Source: Carboxylicivirga marina
GTDB taxonomy: Bacteria > Bacteroidota > Bacteroidia > Bacteroidales > Marinilabiliaceae
DNA: 64,000 nt
Direction of reading: 5' to 3'
Assembly (NCBI RefSeq): GCF_016612505.1
Contig: NZ_JAENRR010000025.1
Coordinates: 1 to 64,000, forward strand
Shown here: positions 17,136 to 26,384 of the stretch, piece by piece
Numbering within the stretch: position 1 is the first letter of the stretch
Layout: every line of letters starts with the position of its first letter
The notes under the pieces: generated by a model
What the model was told of the DNA's origin: nothing
Database searches by the model: none
Seen by the model: only the letters and a program-made list of their open reading frames with translations
Program-made: the position numbers and the translations under genes

Positions 17136-18431
17136 TTATAAAGAGTGATTTCCGTAATTAAGCGAGTTAAAATCATTTCCACTTGGTAATTGATATATTT
17201 TTAAATCAAATTCGTTAACAACAGCAAGAATGTGATCGAAAATGTCAGCCTGAATAGATTCGTAATTCTTCCACTCTTGATCTTTGCTAAAAGCATAAAT
17301 TTCAATGGGCTGCCCTTTTTCAGTTGACTGAAGTTGTCGTACCATAAAGGTCATATTATTGAGTGTCATTGGATGTTCACTCAAGTATTCGTTGAGGTAT
17401 TTCCTAAACACACCAAGATTTGTTAATCGTCTACCATTGGCTAAGCTTTCTGAAACTGATTGCCCTTCAATGGTAGTGTTATGATTTAATAGTTCATCTT
17501 CTTTTTGCGATATGTAATCTTTCAATAATCTGATTTTTTTGAATCGCTCTATCATATCTGCACTACAAAATTTAACGGTTCGCATATCAATATTAACCGA
17601 GCGCTTAATGCGACGACCGCCAGATTGTTCCATTCCTTTCCAGTTTATGAACGAATCTTCAACCATTTTATAGGTTGGAATGGTGGTAATGGTTTGATCC
17701 CAATTCTGAACTTTTACAGTGTTTAGTGAAATATCGATAACTGTTCCATCGGTTTTATAAGTAGGCATGGTAATCCAATCGCCGGTAGTCACCATTTTAT
17801 TGGCCGATAATTGTATGCTGGCCACAAAGCCAAGAATGGTATCTTTAAAAACCAAAAGTAGAACCGCTGCTGTTGCTCCTAATCCGGTTAATATCTTCGT
17901 AATATCGATATCAAATAATATAGATATAATAACAATTGCTGCTAGTGCCGAAACCGCAATTTGAATAATTTGAATAAGTCCTTTTATAGGACGTTCTTTG
18001 GCGTATGAGAAAGTGTTGTATATATCGTTAACCACACCTAAGAGGGCAATGAACGACAAAAGCAGAATAAACACAATGACACTGCTGGTTATTTTTTGCA
18101 AATGTCCAACAATGTCAGAATCGGCAAAGGCTTCAAAAATTATGCCCAACATCGAATAGATTATTATCGCTGGTACCAGGTTAGCTAATCGCTTAAATAC
18201 CTGACGTTCTAATAGAATATCGTCGTATTTCGACTTTGTTTTACGGATAATTTTCTCAATAACTCTGGCAATGTATTTTTTAGTAATGCGATTCGACAGC
18301 CAGGCAATTAGCACTGTTATGATAATCCAGAAAGTGGCTAGCAGGTATTTTGTATAACCTTGATCAATTCCTACAGAGTTTAGGTATTCTTGTAAAATCT
18401 GACTGATTTTGTTTAACTCAGATATGTCCAT
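17136..18431 (-). CDS. MscS-family mechanosensitive ion channel
   Basis: 431 residues. About five membrane helices occupy the first 200 residues (for example LLATFWIIITVLIAWLS, LVPAIIIYSMLGIIF and SVIVFILLLSFIALLG). The pore helix region GLGATAAVLLLVFKDTILGFVASIQL matches the MscS/YbdG type, followed by the beta domain (GDWITMPTYKTDGTVIDISLN). The channel opens under membrane tension and releases solutes after osmotic downshock. The soluble C-terminus is longer than in MscS itself, as in YbdG-like proteins. Confidence 0.9.
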   Translation of the reverse strand: MDISELNKISQILQEYLNSVGIDQGYTKYLLATFWIIITVLIAWLSNRITKKYIARVIEKIIRKTKSKYDDILLERQVFKRLANLVPAIIIYSMLGIIFEAFADSDIVGHLQKITSSVIVFILLLSFIALLGVVNDIYNTFSYAKERPIKGLIQIIQIAVSALAAIVIISILFDIDITKILTGLGATAAVLLLVFKDTILGFVASIQLSANKMVTTGDWITMPTYKTDGTVIDISLNTVKVQNWDQTITTIPTYKMVEDSFINWKGMEQSGGRRIKRSVNIDMRTVKFCSADMIERFKKIRLLKDYISQKEDELLNHNTTIEGQSVSESLANGRRLTNLGVFRKYLNEYLSEHPMTLNNMTFMVRQLQSTEKGQPIEIYAFSKDQEWKNYESIQADIFDHILAVVNEFDLKIYQLPSGNDFNSLNYGNHSL

Positions 18432-18577
18432 TTGACTATTGTTTGATTTAAAAGTGTCATAAAACTACTATTATTGCAAAGAAAAATAAACACACATACA
18501 TAGAAAAGAAGTAAGTTGGTTTAATTTCATTCGTTCATAAAATAGCACGTTTCTTAGTCTTAAAACAAATTCTTCAT

Positions 18578-19858
18578 ATGAGAACAAGTATCATAAGTTT
18601 ATTGAGTCTTTTGTTGTTGGCATCGTGTATGCAGGCACAAAATGACTTTGAAAAGTTCTTTCAAAATTACTCGATGAGGGTTGATTTGGTATTAGCCGGT
18701 AATGAAAATGCGCAATCGGCTTATTTATTGGAATTAAAACAAGAGCCATTTTGGGGTGGTTCACAATCAAAATTGGTTGACAAGTTGGGCTATGGCGAAT
18801 ACCATTTTACCATAACCGATCTGAAAACAGATACACTTATTTACTCTCGTGGCTTCTGTACTTTATTTGAAGAATGGCGAACCACTGAGGAATCAAAATC
18901 AGTTAACAAAGCTTTTTTTCAAACAGTGACTTTCCCTTATCCAAAGCAAGAAGTGATTTTTACATTGAATGAGCGCCAGAAAGATGGTGCTTACAACCCC
19001 CTTTTAACCACCATTATTAATCCTGATGATACCAATATTCGTAAAGAAAAAGTACCAGAATACGAAGTGTTACAAGTGATAAATAATGGCGAGGCTGTAA
19101 ATAAGGTTGATTTCACATTTATAGCCGAAGGGTATACGGTCAATGAAATGGATAAGTTTAAAGCCGATGTTAAGAAAATGGCGGATTATATATTATCGAT
19201 GGAGCCATATAACTCAAATGTTGATAAATTTAATTTTTGGGCTGTTTGCTCTCCGTCAGCGGATAGTGGAACCGATAATCCACGTGAAGAAAAATGGGTA
19301 AGCACAGCTGTTAATTCGTCTTTTAATACCTTTTATATTGAACGATACCTTGAGACGTACGATGTGCGCGCTATTAGAGACATAGCTGCCTGTGCGCCAT
19401 ATGATCACATTTGTGTTCTGGTTAATTCTGACAATTACGGAGGCGGAGGTATTTATAACCATTTTTCAATTGGCACAGCCGATCACCCATTCGCCAAAGA
19501 GGTGATGCTGCATGAGATTGGACATGGTTTTGCAGGCTTAGCCGATGAATATTATACCTCTGATGTGGCCTACCAAAATTTCTTTGATTTAAATGTAGAA
19601 CCATGGCAACCAAATGTCACTACTTTGGTTAACTTTGATAGCAAGTGGAAGCACCTTGTTGATGATTCAACGCCTATACCAACACCTGCTGATAAAGAAT
19701 ACGCTGATGTAACAGGTGTTTTTGAAGGCGGAGGTTATGTCGAGAAAGGTGTTTACCGGCCAGCTGTTAATTGTCGTATGAAAACGAATCAGGCCGAAGG
19801 ATTTTGCCAGGCCTGTCAGGCTGCAATTGTGAAAATGATTGATTTTGTAACCGATTAA
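18578..19858 (+). CDS. Secreted M64-family (IgA-peptidase-like) metallopeptidase
   Basis: 426 residues with a signal peptide ending near ASCMQAQ, which could also be read as a lipobox. An N-terminal beta domain of about 150 residues precedes the catalytic domain, which carries the zinc motif HEIGH (312-316) in MLHEIGHGFAGLADEYY, the signature of peptidase M64. It is probably a periplasmic or surface protease. The name IgA peptidase comes from a Clostridium member and says little about targets here. The next gene starts on the base after the stop. Confidence 0.9.
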   Translation: MRTSIISLLSLLLLASCMQAQNDFEKFFQNYSMRVDLVLAGNENAQSAYLLELKQEPFWGGSQSKLVDKLGYGEYHFTITDLKTDTLIYSRGFCTLFEEWRTTEESKSVNKAFFQTVTFPYPKQEVIFTLNERQKDGAYNPLLTTIINPDDTNIRKEKVPEYEVLQVINNGEAVNKVDFTFIAEGYTVNEMDKFKADVKKMADYILSMEPYNSNVDKFNFWAVCSPSADSGTDNPREEKWVSTAVNSSFNTFYIERYLETYDVRAIRDIAACAPYDHICVLVNSDNYGGGGIYNHFSIGTADHPFAKEVMLHEIGHGFAGLADEYYTSDVAYQNFFDLNVEPWQPNVTTLVNFDSKWKHLVDDSTPIPTPADKEYADVTGVFEGGGYVEKGVYRPAVNCRMKTNQAEGFCQACQAAIVKMIDFVTD

Positions 19859-20869
19859 ATGAGAACTATGAACTACCAAGCTGCAAGTACCAGATACAAC
19901 AAAATGCAATACAATCGCTGTGGCAGAAGTGGACTTAAACTTTCTGCTATTTCCTTAGGCTTATGGCATAACTTTGGCTCTGAGGACGTATTTAGTAATG
20001 CCCGAGATATATTGCTTCATGCATTTGATAATGGCATTACGCACTTTGATTTGGCCAATAACTACGGACCTGTTCCGGGTTCAGCCGAAGAGACGTTCGG
20101 AAAGGTGCTTAAGCAGGATATGGCTGCCTATCGCGATGAATTAGTAGTGTCAACCAAAGCCGGTTATTACATGTGGGAAGGGCCATACGGTGAATGGGGC
20201 TCAAAAAAATACCTGGTATCGAGTCTTAATCAGAGTTTAAAGAGAATGGGACTGGATTATGTTGATATTTTCTACCATCATCGCCCGGATCCTGATACGC
20301 CCTTGGAAGAAACCATGGCAGCATTGGATTTAATTGTGCGTCAGGGAAAGGCATTGTATGTGGGACTATCAAACTATAGTGCGGAGGATACACAAAAAGC
20401 CGAATCGATATTGCGTGAGTTAGGCACGCCTTGTTTAATTCATCAGCCACGTTATAACATGTTTGATCGCTGGGTGGAAGATGGATTGTTAGAGGTGTTA
20501 GATAAACGAGGAATTGGAGGTATTCCTTTTTCGCCATTGGCCCAGGGTTTGTTGACCGATCGCTACTTAAAAGAAATTCCAAGCGACTCTCGTATGGCCA
20601 AAGCTCATTTTTTAAAGGAATCGGCTCTAACGGAGGTGAAACGAAATGCCATTGTAGCCTTAAATGAGATGGCAAGTAAGCGTAATCAGTCATTGGCTCA
20701 AATGGCCATTGCCTGGTTATTGAGCAACAAAACAGTGACTTCAGTTTTGGTAGGGGCTTCATCTACTAAACAGCTTGATAATAACCTGGCAGCATTGGAT
20801 AATCTGAGTTTTACCGATGTTGAGTTAAAAACGATTAATGAAATTTGTGAACCTGTTCTAAAGGCATAA
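19859..20869 (+). CDS. Aldo/keto reductase (YghZ/GAP-reductase-like)
   Basis: 336 residues from an ATG that directly follows the previous stop. Later Mets at 19868 and 19904 (MQYNRCGRSGLKLS) are possible, the last giving the usual family start. The TIM-barrel active site is visible: Asp and Tyr in THFDLANNYG, Lys in VVSTKAGYYMW and His in VDIFYHHRPDPDTP. SVLVGASSTKQLDNN near the end binds NADPH. The branch is like YghZ, which reduces methylglyoxal and L-glyceraldehyde-3-phosphate. The physiological substrate is unknown. Confidence 0.9.
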   Translation: MRTMNYQAASTRYNKMQYNRCGRSGLKLSAISLGLWHNFGSEDVFSNARDILLHAFDNGITHFDLANNYGPVPGSAEETFGKVLKQDMAAYRDELVVSTKAGYYMWEGPYGEWGSKKYLVSSLNQSLKRMGLDYVDIFYHHRPDPDTPLEETMAALDLIVRQGKALYVGLSNYSAEDTQKAESILRELGTPCLIHQPRYNMFDRWVEDGLLEVLDKRGIGGIPFSPLAQGLLTDRYLKEIPSDSRMAKAHFLKESALTEVKRNAIVALNEMASKRNQSLAQMAIAWLLSNKTVTSVLVGASSTKQLDNNLAALDNLSFTDVELKTINEICEPVLKA

Positions 20870-20879
20870 AAACACTTCA

Positions 20880-20917
20880 AAGGCCTTAAGATAATCGAAA
20901 CCTTGAGGCCTTATTTC
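20880..20917 (+). terminator. Terminator hairpin after the aldo/keto reductase
   Basis: AAGGCCTTAAG (20880-20890) pairs with CTTGAGGCCTT (20902-20912) with one G-U pair. Only a short T-run follows. Confidence 0.6.
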
Positions 20918-21060
20918 TTCTCCAGAACAAGCCCAATTCACTTCTTCAACAATTCACTACATTTTTCTTACAACTCACTACTTTTCGTTTTTCTTAAGGC
21001 TATTCATATTTTAATATTGTATTATCAAATATTGTAGATGAACAACTAAAGAATATACCT

Positions 21061-22932
21061 ATGAGAGCGAAAATTACACACAGATTTAGGGGATTCATGA
21101 TAGCATCGATGCTTATTGCATTAGGTGTTTCGGTGTCTCAGGAGGCTTTGGCCGACGAAAAGCGCGAACGAAGCAGAAGTCGCGAGCGATCAAGTATGTA
21201 TGAACAGCGCGATGAATTAAGAAATGATTACCGCGAATTAAGGGCTGATTTACGTGAGAGTCTGGGAGAGATGCGCCGAGATTTGAACGGACGCAGAGAG
21301 ATTAAAATATCGACCAGTGCGTCGGATTTCCCATTTGATTTAAAATACAAGGGTATTATTGAATTATCTGAGGATAACAAAATGATTACGGGCATTTCGG
21401 CCGATGGTTTTGTTGAAATTAATAAGACTGCTTTTGGTAATAACCGCCGATTATTTATTCATGCCGATGACAAGGGTACCATTACCTATGAGTATTTTGT
21501 AGGTAAAACAGAAACAGCTTTTAATCCGGAAGGCAAAAAATGGCTGAGTGAGGTGTTGCCTGATATAGTAAAGCGTAGTGATTTAGGTGTTGAGTCGCGT
21601 GTGCGTCATTTATATAATAGTAAAGGCTTGAACGCTGTGTTAGATGCTCTTGATGATTTACCTTCTTCATCGTCTTATTCTTATTCGAGTGAATGGAATG
21701 TATTTACTATAAAAACATCCTCATATAAATCAGGGAGTTCAGCCTCAAAAAACACCTATTTAAAAACATTGGTATTTGATAATCAGCTAAAAAGCAAGGA
21801 CATTGTTCCGGTGTTAAATCAAATCGAAGAAGTGCGTTCAAATAGCACAAAGGGCACATTGATTCGTCATATTTTAGAGAATTATAAGTTAAATACAGAG
21901 CAGTTATCAGCTGTGCTTGACGCGACTTCAACACATGATTATAATACCGAGAGAGGTTCGACATTGCGCATTTTCAATCAGTTTTATTCAGATGATTTTG
22001 CAATACGTAAAGGCTATTTCGATATCATTGAAGACATGGAAATTAATTCTGAAAAAGGCAATGTGCTAAAGCATTTGTTAAAAACGACTAAGCTTTCTAA
22101 TGATAGTTGGATTAGTATGTTGCAGGCCATTGACGAGTTTTCATCGGAACGCGAAAAAGGAGCCTTGTTACTGTATTTGATAAAATACATGCCCGATAAT
22201 GAAGTGGTGATGGATGAGTTCAGAGATGTTTTGGATAATATGTCCGATAGCTACTACATTTTAAAGGGTGAAGTTACAACGGCTTTGTTAGATGCTGCTC
22301 TTGAATCAGGAAAGAAAAAGAGTGACAAAAGTACCTTATTGAACTATTTAAAAACAGCCAATGGTATTTCGTCAAACAGCCAGCGAGGTATGATTCTTCG
22401 CAAAGCCAATCGTTTATTCATTAATGATGAAGAAGTGGTGGATGCATACTTCGAAACATTAAATGGCTTGGATAGTGAAATGGAAATGTACAATGTGATG
22501 CTCGACTTGCTAAATACTAACAAACTAGAAGAAGCAGCCATGTATCGATTGTTAAAAACCTTAGATCGTTTGGTGGGCGATTTTCAGCATGGCACAGGCG
22601 CTGTTATGCGCGAAGTGGTAGCTCAATTTCCATTGTCGGCTAATAATTACAACCAATTCTTTCGCTTGATTAATCGCATGGATCAAAATAGTACCATTGA
22701 AGAATTGTTACGCTATGTAATTGACAGCTCAGCCATGGATGAAGGTATTGCGGCTAAGGTGATTGAATGTACACAACAAATTGATGTGGATGTTGAAAAG
22801 GCGACAGTTCTGGTACGTTTAAGTCCACATGTAAACAACAAAAACTCATCAACTGCTTATATATTTAAATCAATGGCCAAAGACTTTGACTCCGAATATG
22901 ATAAAAACAGAGTGCTAAAAACTTTGAACTAA
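21061..22932 (+). CDS. Secreted alpha-helical repeat protein of unknown function
   Basis: 623 residues. A signal peptide ends near SQEALADE. A strongly charged Arg/Glu segment (residues 32-80, RERSRSRERSSMYEQRDELR) looks like a coiled coil. A small beta-type domain follows (GIIELSEDNKMITGISADGF). From about residue 165 to the end, a unit of about 35-40 residues recurs with the core I-x-S-x-x-x-KG-x-x-L and a helix pair: SNSTKGTLIRHIL, INSEKGNVLKHLL, FSSEREKGALLLYLI, ISSNSQRGMILRKA, VDVEKATVLVRL. This predicts an alpha-solenoid for protein binding. It lies before the LytS/LytTR genes but has its own strong terminator. Confidence 0.8.
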   Translation: MRAKITHRFRGFMIASMLIALGVSVSQEALADEKRERSRSRERSSMYEQRDELRNDYRELRADLRESLGEMRRDLNGRREIKISTSASDFPFDLKYKGIIELSEDNKMITGISADGFVEINKTAFGNNRRLFIHADDKGTITYEYFVGKTETAFNPEGKKWLSEVLPDIVKRSDLGVESRVRHLYNSKGLNAVLDALDDLPSSSSYSYSSEWNVFTIKTSSYKSGSSASKNTYLKTLVFDNQLKSKDIVPVLNQIEEVRSNSTKGTLIRHILENYKLNTEQLSAVLDATSTHDYNTERGSTLRIFNQFYSDDFAIRKGYFDIIEDMEINSEKGNVLKHLLKTTKLSNDSWISMLQAIDEFSSEREKGALLLYLIKYMPDNEVVMDEFRDVLDNMSDSYYILKGEVTTALLDAALESGKKKSDKSTLLNYLKTANGISSNSQRGMILRKANRLFINDEEVVDAYFETLNGLDSEMEMYNVMLDLLNTNKLEEAAMYRLLKTLDRLVGDFQHGTGAVMREVVAQFPLSANNYNQFFRLINRMDQNSTIEELLRYVIDSSAMDEGIAAKVIECTQQIDVDVEKATVLVRLSPHVNNKNSSTAYIFKSMAKDFDSEYDKNRVLKTLN

Positions 22933-22957
22933 ATTTATATTGACTAAAATGAATTAG

Positions 22958-23005
22958 AAAAGTCAGCATTCATCTTCTCTTTAGGTGGATGTTTGACTTT
23001 TATTT
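22958..23005 (+). terminator. Long terminator hairpin
   Basis: AAAAGTCA (22958-22965) pairs with TGACTTTT (22994-23001), and the stem goes on inward for about eight more pairs past a single bulge, then T-rich sequence. It separates the repeat-protein gene from the two-component row. Confidence 0.75.
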
Positions 23006-23131
23006 AGTTACTAATGTTCAGTGACAAAGTGATATAAGCAAATGGCATTGGTAAATAAAGATAATATTGTCTTAAATGCATTGACAGATATCTTTTTGAA
23101 ATCTATATTAATGATATAACTTAGTGTTTCA

Positions 23132-24250
23132 ATGACTGCCAACACCCAATTATATTCATCAAAAAAGCTGGTAACACAAATACTGGTCAGTACTCTATAC
23201 GGTGTGCTGGCTTTTGTGTATCTGTATTATAGTGAAAACGGAGGATTACCAGTTCTCATAGAAAATATTGATTCCATCTCCTTCTTTACACTAAGTTCCT
23301 GGCTAATTTTTGGAATTCTCACACTCACTGCTCGTGGTATCAATATGATTTATCCATGGATTAAAGGGATGCCATCGCGATTTATGATTCAATTTGTACT
23401 TAATACCATTGTGGCAACAGTCTTCTTGTGGTTATCCATCAAGTTGCTTATTGCCATTAAGTACGATAATATATCGTTCAACCTCTTTATGGAAGAAAAA
23501 GGTGATGTAACCATCAAGTTCTTTATCATCTTCTTGTTAACGAATTTGATTTTTATCCTTGTTGATTTGTACCAGTATTCATTTACAAGTTTTATACAAG
23601 CCAATATTGAGAGTGAAAAGATGGTGCGAGAGCGCTTGAAATTACAATATGAGATTCTTAAGAGTCAGCTTAGTCCGCATTATCTGTTTAATACTTTAAA
23701 TACCATTGCATCTCTCATTCATCGTGATGCGTCGACTACCGAAGGCTTTATTCGGAAGTTTGCACAAACATTTAGCTATATTCTCAATAGCCATCAAAAG
23801 GAATTGGTTCCGCTTTCACAGGAAGTAGATTTTATTAATGCCTATTATTATTTGTTGCGCATTCGGTTTGAAAAAGCTCTGGAGCTTGATATACAGCTCG
23901 ATAAAAATGGCATTAAGAGTTATATTCCACCAATGACACTGCAATTGTTGGTTGAGAATGCCGTCAAACACAATCAGTTTTCAGAAGATAAGCCTCTGAA
24001 AATATGCATACGTTCAAATGGTGATGGTCGGATTGAAGTACGAAATAATTTTGAACGGAAGCCTGGATTCATAGAGGTAGATAATCAATTGGTTAAGAAG
24101 CCAGAGCCGCACGTGTCGCATAAAATCGGATTGGAAAATATTAAAAAGCGCTATGCGTATTTTACCAAGCATGAGGTTGAGATAAGCAAAAATGAAAACT
24201 TTGTTGTTCTTCTCCCATTGTTATTAAAGCACAAAATTATCAGGTATTAA
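23132..24250 (+). CDS. LytS/YehU-type sensor histidine kinase
   Basis: 372 residues with four predicted membrane helices in the first 150 residues and no extra sensor domain. The His_kinase box is QLSPHYLFNTLNTIASLI with phospho-acceptor H183. The ATP-binding N-box is LLVENAVKHN with N276, and the later G-box is KIGLENIKKRY. It phosphorylates the LytTR regulator encoded two genes on. The intervening gene is a catalytically degenerate copy. Genes are spaced 6 and 13 bp, so all three form one operon. Confidence 0.93.
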   Translation: MTANTQLYSSKKLVTQILVSTLYGVLAFVYLYYSENGGLPVLIENIDSISFFTLSSWLIFGILTLTARGINMIYPWIKGMPSRFMIQFVLNTIVATVFLWLSIKLLIAIKYDNISFNLFMEEKGDVTIKFFIIFLLTNLIFILVDLYQYSFTSFIQANIESEKMVRERLKLQYEILKSQLSPHYLFNTLNTIASLIHRDASTTEGFIRKFAQTFSYILNSHQKELVPLSQEVDFINAYYYLLRIRFEKALELDIQLDKNGIKSYIPPMTLQLLVENAVKHNQFSEDKPLKICIRSNGDGRIEVRNNFERKPGFIEVDNQLVKKPEPHVSHKIGLENIKKRYAYFTKHEVEISKNENFVVLLPLLLKHKIIRY

Positions 24251-24256
24251 AGCCTG

Positions 24257-25369
24257 ATGTATTTAGTTGATAATATGAAAGCATTCACAACAAGTAAGCA
24301 ACAAAAGTGGTTAAGGTTTATTCTTCCTTTCCCCATTGGAGCAGTCGGCTATATACTAATATTGTTGGTGTTTGATACCCTCAACCAGTTCAGTGCTAAT
24401 TTCTTTAGTCAGGAAGTAGTGGTAACTGTCTTTCTGGCCTTTGTATTGCTTGAGAGTTTGCGTGCCGTATTAAATGGTATTGATAAAAGATATCCGCTCA
24501 TTGAAAAAATGCTGACGACAGAATCGGAAGAGGTGAGCGATAAAGGACCTAATCATTCTCTGAGGATTGTACTTATTCCGTTGCTAAGTTTACTTGTATC
24601 CTTTATTGTTACAAGTTTTTTAGTAAGTATCTATTTTCGGTTTGTATTAATTATAAGCGATTTTAATACCGAGCTGATAGTTTTTAATGGCGTTTATGGG
24701 GTCGTAGCCATATTGTATGCAATAATTCATGTGAGCACTTCATTCTTAGCCGTTCACAAACAAATCCATTACAAGCAGGAAAAAGATTTGCGAAAGGGCC
24801 TGGAAACCGATTTGGAGAAGTTTAAGATGCAGATTAATCCACAGTTGCTTTATGATGGTCTTGAGAATCTGATATCCATTGTGCATGCGCAACCTCGATT
24901 AGCCGAGCAGTTTATTAATCACCTCTCACGAATTTATCGTTATAACCTTGATAACCGACATGTTGAGTTGGTCGATTTGAAGCAGGAGTTGGCGCTGAGT
25001 TCATCTCTGCTCCATGTGTTAAATGTTAAGTATAAAAATGCCATCTGCTTAAAGTCAGACTTACCCGATGAATGGTTAAGCAGACAAATAATACCTTGCA
25101 CCATATCTGCTTTAATTCAGGAGCTGGTTGAGCGCTCTATTGTGAATGATTTTCAGCCAATTAATATAATGCTTGAAATAAAAGAAGCAGAGTTAATGTT
25201 TGTTTGCAAGCATAATCCAAAAATTGGTTTAAATGGTAATAGCGAATGGAATCTTAATTTTATAAACAGAGCCTATTCGTTCTTTAGTGAAAATAAACAG
25301 CTCGTAATCACCCATCATAATCAACAATTACACATCAATATTCCTTTATTTGAAATAGAGGAAGAATAA
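24257..25369 (+). CDS. Degenerate LytS-type kinase homologue (predicted pseudokinase)
   Basis: 370 residues, four membrane helices and the same domain order as its upstream neighbour, but the key residues are gone. The His box reads QINPQLLYDGLENLISIV, with Gln196 where the phospho-acceptor His should be. The N-box reads ELVERSIVNDF, with Arg293 for the metal-binding Asn. The G-box is reduced to GLNGNSEWNLNFINRAY. The reading frame is intact over its full length, so this is selected loss of catalysis and not a decayed gene. It probably pairs with the active kinase to tune or sense. A start at Met 24275 is also possible. Confidence 0.85.
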   Translation: MYLVDNMKAFTTSKQQKWLRFILPFPIGAVGYILILLVFDTLNQFSANFFSQEVVVTVFLAFVLLESLRAVLNGIDKRYPLIEKMLTTESEEVSDKGPNHSLRIVLIPLLSLLVSFIVTSFLVSIYFRFVLIISDFNTELIVFNGVYGVVAILYAIIHVSTSFLAVHKQIHYKQEKDLRKGLETDLEKFKMQINPQLLYDGLENLISIVHAQPRLAEQFINHLSRIYRYNLDNRHVELVDLKQELALSSSLLHVLNVKYKNAICLKSDLPDEWLSRQIIPCTISALIQELVERSIVNDFQPINIMLEIKEAELMFVCKHNPKIGLNGNSEWNLNFINRAYSFFSENKQLVITHHNQQLHINIPLFEIEEE

Positions 25370-25382
25370 TAATTTAAACCGC

Positions 25383-26162
25383 ATGAGAGTATTAATTATT
25401 GAAGACGAAAAGCCAGCTGTTGAGAATCTGAAACACCTCTTAACGCGCTACGATAGCAGCATTGAAGTGGTTGGTGAGTTGGATTCCATTGCAGCCAGTG
25501 TCGATTGGCTATCAAATCCACTTAACTCCGTTGATTTAGTGTTTATGGATATCCACTTATCTGACGGCTTAAGCTTTGAGATATTTAATAAAACACAATT
25601 AAACCTTCCGGTAATCTTTACTACAGCCTATAATGAATATGCTATTCAGGCCTTTAAGGTGAATAGTATTGACTACTTATTAAAGCCGCTTGATTATGAT
25701 GATTTGTTTCGTGCTATGGAAAAGCTGGAAAGCTTGCGTGAAAATTTATCGTCGGCCAGTCAACGAATTAAACTGGAGGAATTAAACGAAGCGCTATTGC
25801 ACTACCGAAAAACATATAAAGAACGTTTTATGGTGAAGCTGGGCGAGCGTATTAAATCAGTGACTTCCGATAAAATTGTACTTTTTTATGCCGAAGGACG
25901 TAATGCGTTCATTTTAACTGCAAAAGGTAATCGATACATCATTGACTATAAACTTGAAGAGTTGGAGGAGATGTTAAATCCATCCACTTTTTATCGCATT
26001 AGTCGCTCTTTTATTGTTAATATCAATCATATTCAGGATGTGTTGGTGCACTCCAATAGTCGCTTAAAAATTCAATTTGAGCAAGCGTTTGATCGCGAAG
26101 TGGTTGTGAGCCGCGAAAAAGTAACACATTTCAAAAGTTGGTTTAGCGGGGCAGGAATTTAG
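25383..26162 (+). CDS. LytTR-family response regulator
   Basis: 259 residues. The receiver domain has IIEDEKPA, the phospho-acceptor D56 in VFMDIHL, the Thr of FTTAYNEYA and the Lys of LLKPLDY. The C-terminal LytTR DNA-binding domain is MVKLGERIKSVTSDKIVLFYAEGR, then FYRISRSFIVNINHI. LytTR proteins usually bind direct repeats about 10 bp long upstream of their target. It is the last gene of the kinase - pseudokinase - regulator operon. Confidence 0.94.
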   Translation: MRVLIIEDEKPAVENLKHLLTRYDSSIEVVGELDSIAASVDWLSNPLNSVDLVFMDIHLSDGLSFEIFNKTQLNLPVIFTTAYNEYAIQAFKVNSIDYLLKPLDYDDLFRAMEKLESLRENLSSASQRIKLEELNEALLHYRKTYKERFMVKLGERIKSVTSDKIVLFYAEGRNAFILTAKGNRYIIDYKLEELEEMLNPSTFYRISRSFIVNINHIQDVLVHSNSRLKIQFEQAFDREVVVSREKVTHFKSWFSGAGI

Positions 26163-26347
26163 GTCAACAGTTTTATCAGAGCGTTAAGTTTATCGTGTTT
26201 ACTCTAGCATTATCATCATTAGTACCTGCTTAATTGGAGCTTCTGAGTTTCCCGTAAGCTAAAAGCTATTGTTGATGTCAGGTATAGTCTATGTTGTAAA
26301 ACACTTATATCCTGTCCTATTTATTCGAGCCCACTCTTCTTTTTTTA

Positions 26348-26355
26348 TATTTTTG
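26348..26355 (+). promoter_or_regulatory. Candidate -7 box of the AbgT gene
   Basis: TATTTTTG fits TAnnTTTG and lies 30 bp before the ATG. No clear TTG is seen at the expected -33 distance, so support is weak. Confidence 0.35.
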
Positions 26356-26384
26356 GCATCTCCTAATAGTAAAACTTTCACTGT

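Noticed and set aside
20226-20762. A 178-residue open frame on the minus strand
   Set aside because: It lies fully inside the aldo/keto reductase gene, which has a complete active site. Pro- and Leu-rich antisense product only.
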